Shown piece by piece: positions 35,411 to 47,600 of a stretch of 64,000 nt of DNA. How positions within the stretch are numbered: position 1 is the first letter of the stretch; each line of letters starts with the position of its first letter. Source of the stretch: Scatophagus argus. Taxonomy: Eukaryota; Chordata; Actinopteri; Scatophagidae. The notes beneath the pieces are model-generated. The model had not been told where the DNA came from. It made no database searches and saw nothing but the letters and a program-made list of their open reading frames with translations. The position numbers were made by a program, and so were the translations under genes. The stretch spans positions 5,448,055 to 5,512,054 of the forward strand of contig NC_058508.1 in assembly GCF_020382885.2 (NCBI RefSeq), written 5' to 3'.

Positions 35411-38400
35411 AGGACTGATCTGAAATTTGGACATGTTTGTCTGCAGAATGAGCACTTTCAAAGGTGTCATTAGCTGCAGGCAACCCAGAGACAAAGTGAA
35501 TATGGGTTTAGTCAAGTTGTATCCATCCCTCTTTTGTTGGAAATAGTTTGCAACTGTAACCTCTCTATGTCTTTGTGCTTTCCTCTCAGTCTCTCACTGC
35601 TGCGTACCAACTACTTAAAGCTCACTAACACACATATTGCATCTCTTTTTAAATCTAAAAACACTCCCTACCCGCTGGAGTTTTGTCTTGAGGCCACCAG
35701 GAATCTAGCAAAGATTAGCTTTTATTTCCGAGGGAAAGTATGCTGAGAGGCTGCTGGGCTGGCAATAGCTTCATTTAGAGTGCAGACATTAGTGGATGTT
35801 AGTAAGCATATTTCACAAAATGTCAAATTACACCTTTAAGATTGTGACTTAAGATGGATATTGAAAGAAGCAGAGTGTCTTCTGTTTCAAACAGGGTTTA
35901 TCCTGCTGTTTTATGCCTGCTTATTCTCATAAAACACAATACAAACCGCATACAGTTCAAATTAAATGTCAGAATTTAAGTAAACTTTGGTGTAAAATTT
36001 CAAAATCCTTGACTTACACTTCTAATGGAGTATTTATAGGGTTTTTGTATTGCTTTTACTTAATTACATTATTTAAATAGCCCTTCCACCACTGACCTAG
36101 ACACAGCATGTGTAAACTGTATGCTGGACTGACTGTCACAAAAGTCACAAAACCCTGCTTACAGTCACATATCCTGAGACTTGACATGAGTACAGAGAAA
36201 CCTTCCCTGTCCAGTAGATAAATGTGAAATCAGCAATCAGGTGTCAAACATCCAAGTGAGGCAACAAGTGTAGTGGAGCTTTAAACTTATTTTCATCTTG
36301 CTGTTGACTGGTCCTTTCCTCCAAACCATGAGAATCACAGTCTAACCTGTCTCAGGTTACCTATGCGTGAGAGAGTGTGTATGTGTTTATGTTTCAGGCA
36401 ACAATCTGACCTACTCGACACCTTTCTTTTCCAAGAAAGTGAAAACATGCTCGGCTTTTCCGTTAAAGTACTTTCCCAAGTGTGACATTTTGTGACGCGT
36501 CATCTTAACAGTTGATGCATAGTCCACCTCTTCCTATCCAAATGGAAAAGACAACAAACGCATCATATGCTCTTTATTTAGTCAGGACAAGACTGAACCA
36601 ATGAGCCAAATATGCACACTGTACAACTAACTAATAAAAAATTGAAACAGTTGACACAAGTGATCTTCACACTTCCTCTCAGATTTCCATTACCAGCCCA
36701 GACAGTTACACCACTGTATTGAGCCCTCTGACGTCTTTAGGTGTGGTTCTTCCCCCGAGTACCTTTCATTGTTGATAGTGAAGGTATCATTTATTAGCCC
36801 AGCAACATCTACACCTGACATGTCCTTTGAGCAGACATTGTTAACGTTCTAGTCTCTATTATGAAGCTTTTGTATTTAAAAACAGTCCAGTTTGTTTATG
36901 ATACGTGGCACATTATCAGTCGAATTTAAGGTCAACTTAGACATCACATGAACAAGACTAAGAGTGTGCTATGAAGAGCTCTTCTAATTGCGTAAGACTC
37001 TCTGTCAGAATTCCACTGAATATTTTCACGCCTGCTTTCCCGCCATGTGAACACCTGTCAGGTGTATCACTGCTGTTGATGCTTTGAGTGACTGGGCCAG
37101 TGAAGAAACTGTATTAATCTGACATAGCCATTATGATCAAAGATACTGGCTGATGGACTCTGGGTAGTCAATGGAATCTATCAGTAAAGAACAGCTATGG
37201 GCAGAGAAGTGTTGGCTAATGAGTCCCTGCTCCCGTCCAATGAAATACAAACTAGAAATCTCTGACAATTCATAGAAGTCCAGCATTTGGCCTCTGGATT
37301 CAGGAACTCAAAGACTTCAGGGGAAGACTGACGCACAGTGGTTAGAGCGATGGTAAGGAATGTGGACAGACAGTTCTTTATCAACACATCGCTGGGGACA
37401 AATACCTTCTGAAATTCTTTGCACTCCTGAGCCTCATGACATGGTCATGCCTTTATGGGACAGCATAAACATAAAAGTTCATCAAAAGTTTGCTCATCAC
37501 TTGTGTGCCAATGCTGTCATTTCAGCCTTCCAAGGTGCTGGGATGTGGAGCGTTAGCTGGTTGGTTCATTCTTTCCACTTTCACTGTTTCCAGCCTTGGT
37601 AGCTTGCTATAGCTGTGATAAATCCACTGTACAGTATCTGTCCAGCACCAAATAGTGGACAACATTAGCATTTAGCTGGTGGTGGACATCCAGCAGCTAA
37701 AGAGACATTTTTTCTCAGGAACTTGTAGATCTGAGCTAAAAAGGAAAGAGAACACTGGACTTGGATTCACCAGGTGGCCAAAACAAAACTTTGAATGAAT
37801 GTTAGCGTTGCTCCTTGTCTGCTGGATGTGTCAATACGTGAACTGTTAGCTGACATGTTTGCCTTATCTTTGCTGATAAGGTTTCAGTGTTGTGTTTCTA
37901 GCTGCATTTAGAGCAGTTAATACGGATTCAAGAAATCTGTGCCAGCATCCAGACTCTAGTGTTAACTGAGCTCTGTGATCCACAAAAGTTTCGATTGCTA
38001 TGTCCTACTGTATGTAAGCTTGCACCCGATATGCACAAGCATAAGAAATTAGACCAGATAAATGTAAAATATAACCCCCCTCACTTGAAATGGAAACCTA
38101 CAGAGGTGTTACCAAAAGGCTATTTCACATTGTTAAGACTTGGTCACAGCAGCAAATATCAAGTGCATACCAGTCACTCTCGAGAACTCTACCACTCCTG
38201 CTAATGACTCAACCACTCAGGTTCTTCAGGTGTTTTCCATGGAGATGGGAATGAGACTGGCCAACAAGCCTGGTTAACCACTCAGGACCTCTGACGCAAA
38301 ACTGCAAAGAAAACAGCATCTTTTGTGGCTCGGCTCTTGAATTATCGCTCACTGTTTGACTGCAAACAAAATGAAATGAAGTCCCCTGAGAACGCTGGTG

Positions 38401-40068
38401 ATGCTAATGAGTCGGCTGCAATCCTGAGTGTGTTTACTATGTCGAGGGAGTTTATTGTGCAAAGGTTAAAAACTGAATGAACACAATCTTTGAGAAAGGT
38501 GTGGCATTATGTAATAAAAGACGAAAATCAACCTTTTGCGAACGCAAAGATGGTGATTTCAGGACAAAAAAAAGCAATGAAAGGAGGTGACGTTATACAA
38601 GTCAGTGAAAACCAATCTCTCAGTTTTGTTCACAGAGAACAGAGACTATAAAGGTATCACACACCTGTCAGCTCAACTCTGTGGATCAACTGGGAAAAAA
38701 CAGTGCTACCAACACGCCAATTTGGACTAGTGTGTCACCGTGGGTGTACCATCGGTGTATTCCTCATGTTCCACAGTCACATGCCACTGCAGATTATGAC
38801 ACACAGCTGCTTTGTGTTTAAAAGGCTTGTGACACCAGCATACCATTGATGTGTGTAATATGTCTTAGTGGTATGTTTGACCGGCATGTTGCACTCCCCA
38901 CCATACGACTAGTACATTACTGCTGACTATGGTAATGCTAACTCATGTATGCCATGTTAAAAACAGCACACAGCTCATGTTCCAATGACAGGTAACACTT
39001 TTCCAACCCGCGCACATAGAAAAATTTCCCACTTTTGATGAACTAATCCTTCTCATTAACTTCAGTGGAGAGCAGAGGGAACTTCACTCTCATCCATAGT
39101 CAAGTTACCTTTGTTGTCATGGTAATAAAATTAGCACGTATTGCTACCTGTCGCAGTTTGAGTACATTTAGGCATTACTTTGTTTCATTTTGGCAACAAA
39201 ACTGCTTGGTTAGGTTTGGCAAAAGATGATGTTATGTGACATGGGTTGAAAATGTTATGTGCATTAACTATGTTAAGTCGTTACTGACATTTGGTCTCCT
39301 TTTAAAAAGTTGTGCTACAACTGCTTCACAGTTGTACTTAACACCTGACTTCTTTTAAGTGTGACATTTGAATGCATCACATAATGAAAAAGATTAGCTT
39401 ATCACCTGCATGCAACACTGGACTTTAACATATGCACTGAATGCAACTCAAAGTAAGTAATGTCATCTGTGTGCATGTATGTTGTGAATTAACTGCACTT
39501 TTCGCACTTTTTAGTTTTGTCATAACATTAGCTAGCAATTGTAAGATAACTTTTCACTGTAGGCAGCTGTCACTAATGTCTGATGTATCATACTATGATG
39601 ATTTGATGACTTTAATTCACCCACAGGGCAAAGTGACAACATCACTGATGTACAGTTTGTTGAGGAGGTGCTGATGTGACTCTCACAAAGATGACTGTAA
39701 TCTAAGCAGGGTGAAACTTTCCTGTCAGATGACGCCTGAACAAAGTCAAAATGGAGGCCTCACCACCAATAAGGCCCTCCTCTCCTCGCCAAGAGCAGAC
39801 TGTGACAAACTGAACACATAGTTTACACACTCCATCTCATGGTCAGTAATAGAACAGCAGGTAGAAATATGTTACTGTTTTCAAGTCATGAAACTTTGAG
39901 CACCGATGCATTTTATACGAAGGGACTGTGTATTAACCTTGAAAAAGTAGAACATTTCTAATGTGATTTGAATGTAATTTCAGCTTTTTAACGTAGCACT
40001 CAGTATGAACTTCATATAGTGTTAGGTCTACAGATGTGCTGTCCTCTGAGATGAAAGTCTACGCTTTT
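35411..40068. other. rgl3-slc44a2 intergenic region
   Basis: About 4.7 kb between the SINE upstream of rgl3 and the SINE beyond the 3' end of slc44a2. I see no exon structure on either strand. The segment near 35,640-35,840 (ending TGTCAAATTACACCTTTAAG) and the one near 35,960-36,095 (ending CCCTTCCACCACTG) look like fragments of common fish interspersed repeats. The rest is unremarkable unique-looking sequence. Confidence 0.55.
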
Positions 40069-40421
40069 GGGGGCAGCCGTGGCCTAGAGGTTGGAGAAGC
40101 GGCTTGTGATCGGAGGGTCACCGGTTCGATTCCCCCACCGGACGGACTGGAAACTGGAAAAATTTGGGTGTGGTGGAGTGATTAATGTGAAAAAAAATGC
40201 TCCCCCCTCTTCATTAGCTGGCTGATGTGCCCTTGAGCAAGGCACTTAACCCCCCCCCAATATGCTTCCCCGGGCGCTTGATGCTGCCCATTGCTCCTGT
40301 GTGTGTTTCACTGCATGTAATTTGCTGGGTGTTGCGTGTGTGTTCAACTAAGGATGGGTCAAATTCAGTATGTGTGTATGTAAAAAAATATATATACTGC
40401 CAATAAAAGTTGATTCTTTTG
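40069..40421 (+). mobile_element. tRNA-derived SINE (second type)
   Basis: The head looks like a tRNA gene: A box TGGCCTAGAGG (40,080-40,090) and a perfect B box GGTTCGATTCC (40,123-40,133). The body contains the teleost SINE signature GCCCTTGAGCAAGGCACTTA, and the 3' end is A/T-rich (CAATAAAAGTTGATT). Short direct repeats CTTTTG flank it (40,064-40,069 and 40,416-40,421). It differs from the SINE at 35,041. It sits about 400 bp beyond the likely slc44a2 poly(A) site. Confidence 0.75.
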
Positions 40422-40825
40422 AGAAATTACTTCAAATGTAAAAGATAAAAGGATGAATCTGGGTAATCATAAGGATTAGTGCTGTCACTCTTTAATCGGA
40501 CATGCATTCACAGCTCTACGCATTTATCATACAGTGGGGAAGTGTTTGGTTTATCGTCAGTAAAGGCAGAAAAGGTGGAAAAACGCACACATCCAACTGA
40601 GGACATCCAGAAAACCCTCTTTCCCCACTTATTAGAACAGCAAACTCTCTACTACACATGACCATCTAAGTGAATTAGAACAGAACACCAGAAAAGACTA
40701 CGGTGGATATAATACATCAACAAAAGGCTGGGAACAGCTTCAAGAGCAGCTGTAAGCATTATGGATAACAGTGAACGACCGGTGAAAGTAGAGACCATCT
40801 CACCTAATTATATACAAAACTATGC

Positions 40826-40831
40826 TTTATT
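40826..40831 (-). terminator. Distal poly(A) signal of slc44a2
   Basis: AATAAA on the minus strand, 681 nt beyond the stop codon of the distal last exon (41,512-41,514). It would give that isoform a 3'UTR of about 0.7 kb. Confidence 0.6.
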
Positions 40832-41511
40832 TCAACATTCTCAGTTCTGCTCTACAAACATAAGGTATGCAGCAAAGTATATACCTATACATCAGTTACA
40901 ATATAAACATTGCCTTTGTTCTTACTCTGCATCTGTTTACTGATGCACCACAGCATCTGATGTTAACGGTCTAACTGCAGATGCAAACACAGACAAGCTC
41001 TCCTCTACATGAGTGGCAGTTTAACAACTTTGGCAACAACAAGGTTTAGTGTTTATCCCAATATACAATTACACATTTAAAAAGACAAAAAGCATAAAGG
41101 CTAAAAGCATATGAAACAACTTTTAATAGGTTACATTTAAGCTTACCTTCATGTAACGTTGAAATGTTACAAATAAAACATGCTCAGATAAAGCTGCATC
41201 TTTGATAAAAAAAACTGGCAACATACTAAAAACACGCTGGGATGTCCAATGCATTCAAAACAGAACTGAATCATTATTCCTCAGAACAACATAAAAACCA
41301 AACAACATGAAAACCAAAGTGTCTGATTCATAGGACATGGAGACATATGAGAATGAAACATCTGGCAGTGGCAAAACACAGTGGATGACACTACTGATTG
41401 TCATTGTGGGCTCTGGTTGACTGACAGCACCAGGTTCTTGTCCAAGCCTGTCTCCACTGAGCAAAACCACAGTCTCGCCTCACTAGCACTTGTAGTGATA
41501 GAGCAGGTGCT

Positions 41512-41618
41512 TTACTCAGCCGGCTGGGTCTTGTTCTTCTTATTCAGGACTTTGCGGAGGCTCTCAGGCATCAGGTAGGGCCTCTCTGCACTGCCATCAT
41601 TCCTCTCAAGATCCTCCA
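41512..41618 (-). CDS. slc44a2: slc44a2 distal alternative last exon
   Basis: The acceptor CTCTTTCCAG is followed by TGGAGGATC, in phase with exon 21 (T|TG). The tail begins [20 protein letters not shown] and ends [10 protein letters not shown] before TAA. It matches the canonical vertebrate CTL2 tail and has a normal pyrimidine-rich acceptor, so it is probably the default end. Confidence 0.85.
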
Positions 41619-44600
41619 CTGGAAAGAGATTCAATGAAATGCCATTAAAGTAAGATTAGAGTCACAGTTTTCATTTCCAATACTTGAGGCAGGGTTGTTT
41701 CTTTTACATTTTTACAAAGCAGAGACACCTACTTTTAAAAAGAGGAGAAGCTTCACAATTCATTACTAGCAAATGTGGAGGACAAAGTTAATTTGGCTCA
41801 TTTCCAGCTCCGCACAAAAAGAACTTAGATTTTTTTTACATATATACTCACATATATGGCCTCAACATTTGTACCGTTTATTGTATGAACTACACTGCCA
41901 AGCATACATTCATTTGTAAAGAGGATGCAAAACTTTGTTGAACTACAATATAAGAGAATACAAAGCGACTAGCCTAAAGAAAATCACCAGTATTTATCTA
42001 TACAGATAAAAAACTGTTATGGCTCAGTGTGAACAGAAATAAAAAAGTTGCATTGATAGTGCAGCGTACTAAAGAAACAGAACTGATGATTCAAGTAACC
42101 TAAAACTGTCAACAATTAAGTATCCATAACATTTTGGGTCAAAGGCGCAAACATACTGATTCGTAACACTGTAACTGAGGCACATTGACGTCTTCAAGTT
42201 TCAACTGGCCAGTAACAAACTTCTAAAAGTTAAACAGTCATTAAAATGAAGAAAGACCTGGATGTTAACCATGCAAAAACCAACCCATGTATAGATATGC
42301 TTGATGTCCAGTTGACCATTTCCTAACCTCCTTTGTATATTATATATATATAGTCCTTGTATCACATTTAGACAAATGTAAGATCAGACTGTTGTTTCAT
42401 TCCCAGTAAACAGTTTGTTTCACTTTTACTGTTACAAGAGAAAGGCTTTTCAAATGAGGACTAACCACTGTGTTTGGCGGACATAATACCCTGAATCCTG
42501 AGTTTGAGTTGATATGTGTAGCATCCTGTAAACTAGCAGTAAACTAGCTAGCCAAACATGCTAACAATTAATAAATTAATCAATCCCATAAACTTTTGCT
42601 CTTATGTTTGCACACTGCTTCTACATGTTCAAAGTCTGAAAGCCCTGCTATAACTGAACAGTCACAGTTTGGGGCGTGGTGCTTGAGCAAATAGTCAATT
42701 GAGGAAACAAATGCCTAATCCTTAAGCCTAATCCTTATTTCCCCAGGTAAAAGGAAATGTGCACCACTCAGATGTGAATGACAGAAACACTGAATCCCTG
42801 CTACTTTAAGGCATGCAGCTTTATAGCTGTACTCCAACCTGCCTCTGTGAGACGAGTTGGTGAGGTGCAAAGTAGAATTCCCCAACGGGCAACAACAACA
42901 ACAAAGTACCAGTTCCATACTATTATAATGTAACATAGTCTTCAACTATAACGGTTGAAAAACTGTGAAAAGAGTGAGAAGTCTGACGACACTGGCAAAC
43001 AGCGCCTTCGCCCAAAGAACTCGTCTTCTCTAAGCTGCGTGCTCCTCAGGAACTGAGGTCTGCTGCAACTGGACGTCTTCATCATTCAGCTGCTGAGCAG
43101 GGGACGAAGACGGGTCCTCAGCCTCGCTCTTCCACAGAATCTCATGAAGACTTGAGGACATGTAATAAGGTCTTGCGGCTGAACCGTCATTGCGCTCCAG
43201 GTCTTCACCTTATTGTGTGCGTGTGTGTGTGGCGAGTGTGTGTGTTTGTATGTGTTAATGGATGGAACGGAAAGTTAGTATTGAAATCAAGGTGCAGAAG
43301 AAGGGTGTTACAGGGCCAGTAAGAAGGGGTAAATTGTGGGAGAAGAAAAAAAAAAAGAGACAAAAAGAGAAAGAAAGTCAAACAGCAAGCAAGCAAAAAG
43401 GCATCCACAGGCATTTCAGAGGCTGAAAGTTAATAGATCAACACCAAGCAGCAGCAACTTTCAGATAAATATACTGTAAGCCACAGACTGTTATTTTGAA
43501 ATAGCTGTGAAATTATTTAAGTTGGGCAAACCGTACACATGCAATTTAGAATGAATGACAGCCCGACACCAAAAGGAATGTGAGACTTGAGGAAGTTTTG
43601 AGTATTATGCTTTGCATTTTACATTAAGCCCTTCATTTAAGGGAACATACTGTATGTGTAATATTTGTTTGTTTTTAGTCCGTCTGACACTTGAGTGGAC
43701 AATCTGTAAGCAATACACGCAGGTCAACAGAGGCTGAGAAGGTGCTACTTACAGAAGCAGAGGAAAAGTGTGTCCACACACATGGCGTACACACTGAAGA
43801 ATCCATGGGCAATGAGGTAGGAGCCAATCACCACAGTCTGGTGGAGGATGACAATAACCATACGCTCACATTTCAGTCATAATGCAATCCGAACCAAAAA
43901 AAAAAGCAGGGAAAACACAGTTACACACTAGGTTTAAAAGGAAAGGACCAGACTCACCAGGATGGGCACCCAGTAGTAGTGGAGATTGGGAGCTGTATTC
44001 TCAAAGGCCTTCACTTTCCCAGAGAAGAAAAAGAAGGAAAAGATCCCTGTGGAACAAAGACCATCAAAAACTTTGGTTTGACCTGTCAAATCATGTTAAA
44101 TTCTTGGCTGAAAGCTGCTGTGACTTTTCCCCATCTACTGCGTTTACAGTATATTCCAACTTCTGTATGCAATACAGATATGTCAAAATGTTCAGCCTTG
44201 CCCACGGATGAACTGTAAGCTCATGACCATATGTATAATTTATATTATATTTTGCAGTAAAGTCTATAGAGACCCATTCAATCCATTAGCATCTATACCA
44301 CTGCACCTGTATACTGTACAGTAGAACTCCAGGGAAAACCTGCTCTTTGTTACAGAGTGACAGACTGAATAAGCTCATTATGGTAACACAGGTCACCAGC
44401 TTGAGTTTAAACCGTAAAGCATAAAGATCCAGTGCTCACTGCATCAATGACTCGATAACCTCCAGATCAATGTGTTTTTATGTAATTATTAAGTATATTG
44501 AATATGGCATGAAGAAAAAAATAAAATAAAAAAAGACTTACCCACTAGTCCAACAATGAGCAGTTTGCCCAAAAACAAGAGGAAATCTGTTACTTTGTCC

Positions 44601-47600
44601 AAGACAGCCACCCTGAACGATTAAAGAGAATCATTTATCTTCACAAAAAAAAAAGACACTGGCAATCATATGAAAAGAAAACTCCATTCAAGCAAAGTCA
44701 TTCAGTGGCAAAGAGCATCTCGACTCACCTGATCATGTTCCTCATGAGGAGGAAAAAGGCATCTCTGGCAGAAGTGCAGAAGTTTTTGCCATAAATCGCC
44801 ACCTAGAGATCAAACACAGTCATTACACTCAAATTCTTCAACAGTGCAAATAAGTTTCTATTTCACTAATGAGCAGAATGTCTTGAAACTAAACAGATAA
44901 CCCACATACCATAATGTAAGCATTTCTGTTGAGGAACTTGATGAATTTCTCCAAGCACCAGAAGCAACACTTCAGACAGCACAATAAGAACTTGGTGAAC
45001 TTATTTTGGGCTCCTGTGATGATGATGGACAGATAAACCAAAACATTACATGGTCTTCCCAAGGATGTACATTTACATATGACTTCTTGCGTTTTATTAC
45101 TTAAAAATAAGAAAGAAATTCTGAGCATCAAACTTCCATACTAAGCTCGATTCAGATCTGTATACTACAACTATGGACTGCAGCCTTGACATCTAACTGT
45201 AACCATAAACAATACCAGACCTTTCAGCTTGTGGTCCAGATATTCCAGCAAAACCCTGATGATCTGAATGATTGAGAGGATAAGAGAGCCAAACGCCAGA
45301 CTTCCTGTATGATACCTAAAACAAGACACAAGTAACTTTTAAGCCAAGTACAGAAATGTGTCAACGGAAACAAGACGTACTGATAAATTACAATATTTTG
45401 TTGTAAAAAGAAAAACTAGGCAAAACATACAAGACAGTCGTGAGGGAGGCAAAACAGAAGAAATGTTATGTTCACCTGAGAGACCTCCCGAGAGCAGAAA
45501 ACACTGGGAAGGTAGGCATGTCATCGGGCTTGACAAAGGCCCAGTAGTATGAGGCAAAGGCCCCAGCCAGGGTCATCTGTCCCAGAGCCGTGACAAAGTT
45601 GGCACACCAGAAGAAGAGGAAGACATTGTAGAACTGCAGGCCGATCAGGTATTTGTGGTAAACCGTCTCTCCACCGTAGAAGGCAAAAAGGCACTCGGAC
45701 TCAGGGCACTGGGCTTTCATGGGACTGGTTGTGTAGTTCTGAGCACAGATACATGTTACATAGAAAACACACATACACACACACACGTTGAAAATCCAGA
45801 AAATAAAATATTCAAGACTGTAAAATGTTGCCTGGAGGTCCCGACATTAACTGAGAAAAAGTGAGAAGACTTACAGCCGGGTCACATGTTTTTCTTGAGT
45901 GCTCGCATACTGTCTCGTTGAAAACTTTGTAGACGGGTTCATTTGAGGTAGACAAAAAGCTGATCGGTGTAGTTAAGGACTTTAGATGAAGACAAATCCC
46001 CACTATTATGAGATTTTACTCATTTTGGCATACTTTTGTCCACACGTGCTTTTAAAATCTATTTCTGCTTCACACAGATGCACAGACTAACATGCAGGAG
46101 CCGCTTATTGGAAAACAACTGTTAACTTCACGCTTCACTGCACCTTTATACTCACAAACTTAACAGCTGTGTTGACAGGAAGTGCTTGTGCCTGTCCAAA
46201 AATCTACAATTCATTAAATCGCTAAGGGGCCTCAAGCAACACTTTCAAGCAGCCCAAGAGGGTTGCAGATTTCACTTGAAAAATTACCTACAATTCATGG
46301 CTATGTGCAACCATGTTGAAGATTATTTTATAAATATATTATTAACAATACTGCGCCAGATTTAATTGAAGAGGCATTTTTCATTTGTGAGGTAAGCTTA
46401 TGATTATATTATTTATCATAAGTTTACTTATGTATGGAGGTTTGCTCATGCAAAATGGAGTATGTATAGGCATAATAATAGCAGTGTTTAGCAGCTAACT
46501 ACTGTTTAGAATCCTCCATTTAAATATGGCATGTTGCGTTTTAGCGAATTTTAATTCATGTGAGTGGAAACCACAGCAGTCTGATGTCCATCTTAGCGAC
46601 TTTCAAGCCCTTACATCCCAAAGTCCCAAGTCCTGAGGGCGGACGTTTGGATTCAGCCTAATTCTTGAAAATCTGCTGCTGTCGCCCTCTACTGTCTGAC
46701 ATGGTCTTCCAAATGAATTAGTTACTTTGTACATTTTTAAAATTACTCAGTGCAGGTTAATCTACTAATCCCTAAAGAATGACTGACAGATGTGAAAGGA
46801 TACACAGCAGTAACTGCCCAGTAGGCGATGACCATGGCCAGGAGGAGGAAGGTGAACAGCGGGTAGAAAAGGGAAGACATCACATGCCCGATGGCTCTGT
46901 AAACACAACATCATCACAACTGAGGAAAAAAAACCCACATCTGTTATCACAGCCTGTGCCATTAGTCTGATCCTCTGCTCACTCACACTGAAAGGATTTT
47001 AAAGACAACAACAATTTAACATCTTCTTTCCATTTGTCCCATCATCTCCACTAACAGTACCTAGCTCTAATGTGAAATCTGACCTGCTGGCTTCTTTGAT
47101 GAGAGCAATGGCAATGAGGATCCTCTTCCTGAGGAAGATGAGCAGCAGGATGATGATGACCTCCACAATGGCCAGGATGATCACTAAAGGAGAGAAGTGG
47201 CAAAAGGAGACGGGTCAAATGGGTGTCCCAATTTGTACTGGCCTGTCAATATCTAAAAGTGTGTAGTTTACTGACTGAAGGCCAGCCAGGTCTGTCTGAT
47301 CTGCAGGTAGACTGTGAAGTCCGTCTGGAAGCCCAGCTGCTGCAGAGTCACATTAGCGCCTGGTTCTCCTTTCAGGCCATCATACTCCATGTAGCAGTGG
47401 AAGATACCTAAACAGTGATGACAGACATGCTGAATTCACTGAATGACAGTAGGAAGCAACTGGATATTTTAACTTAAAAAATGTAAATTGGGTAGCAAAC
47501 ATCTGGTATGTCACTTATAAAAACACAGGGGTCTTTTCTAGAAAGTAGATTCAGTGAAAAGTGATAACTGTGAGTTAACAGAAATTATGTTTTCTCTTCC

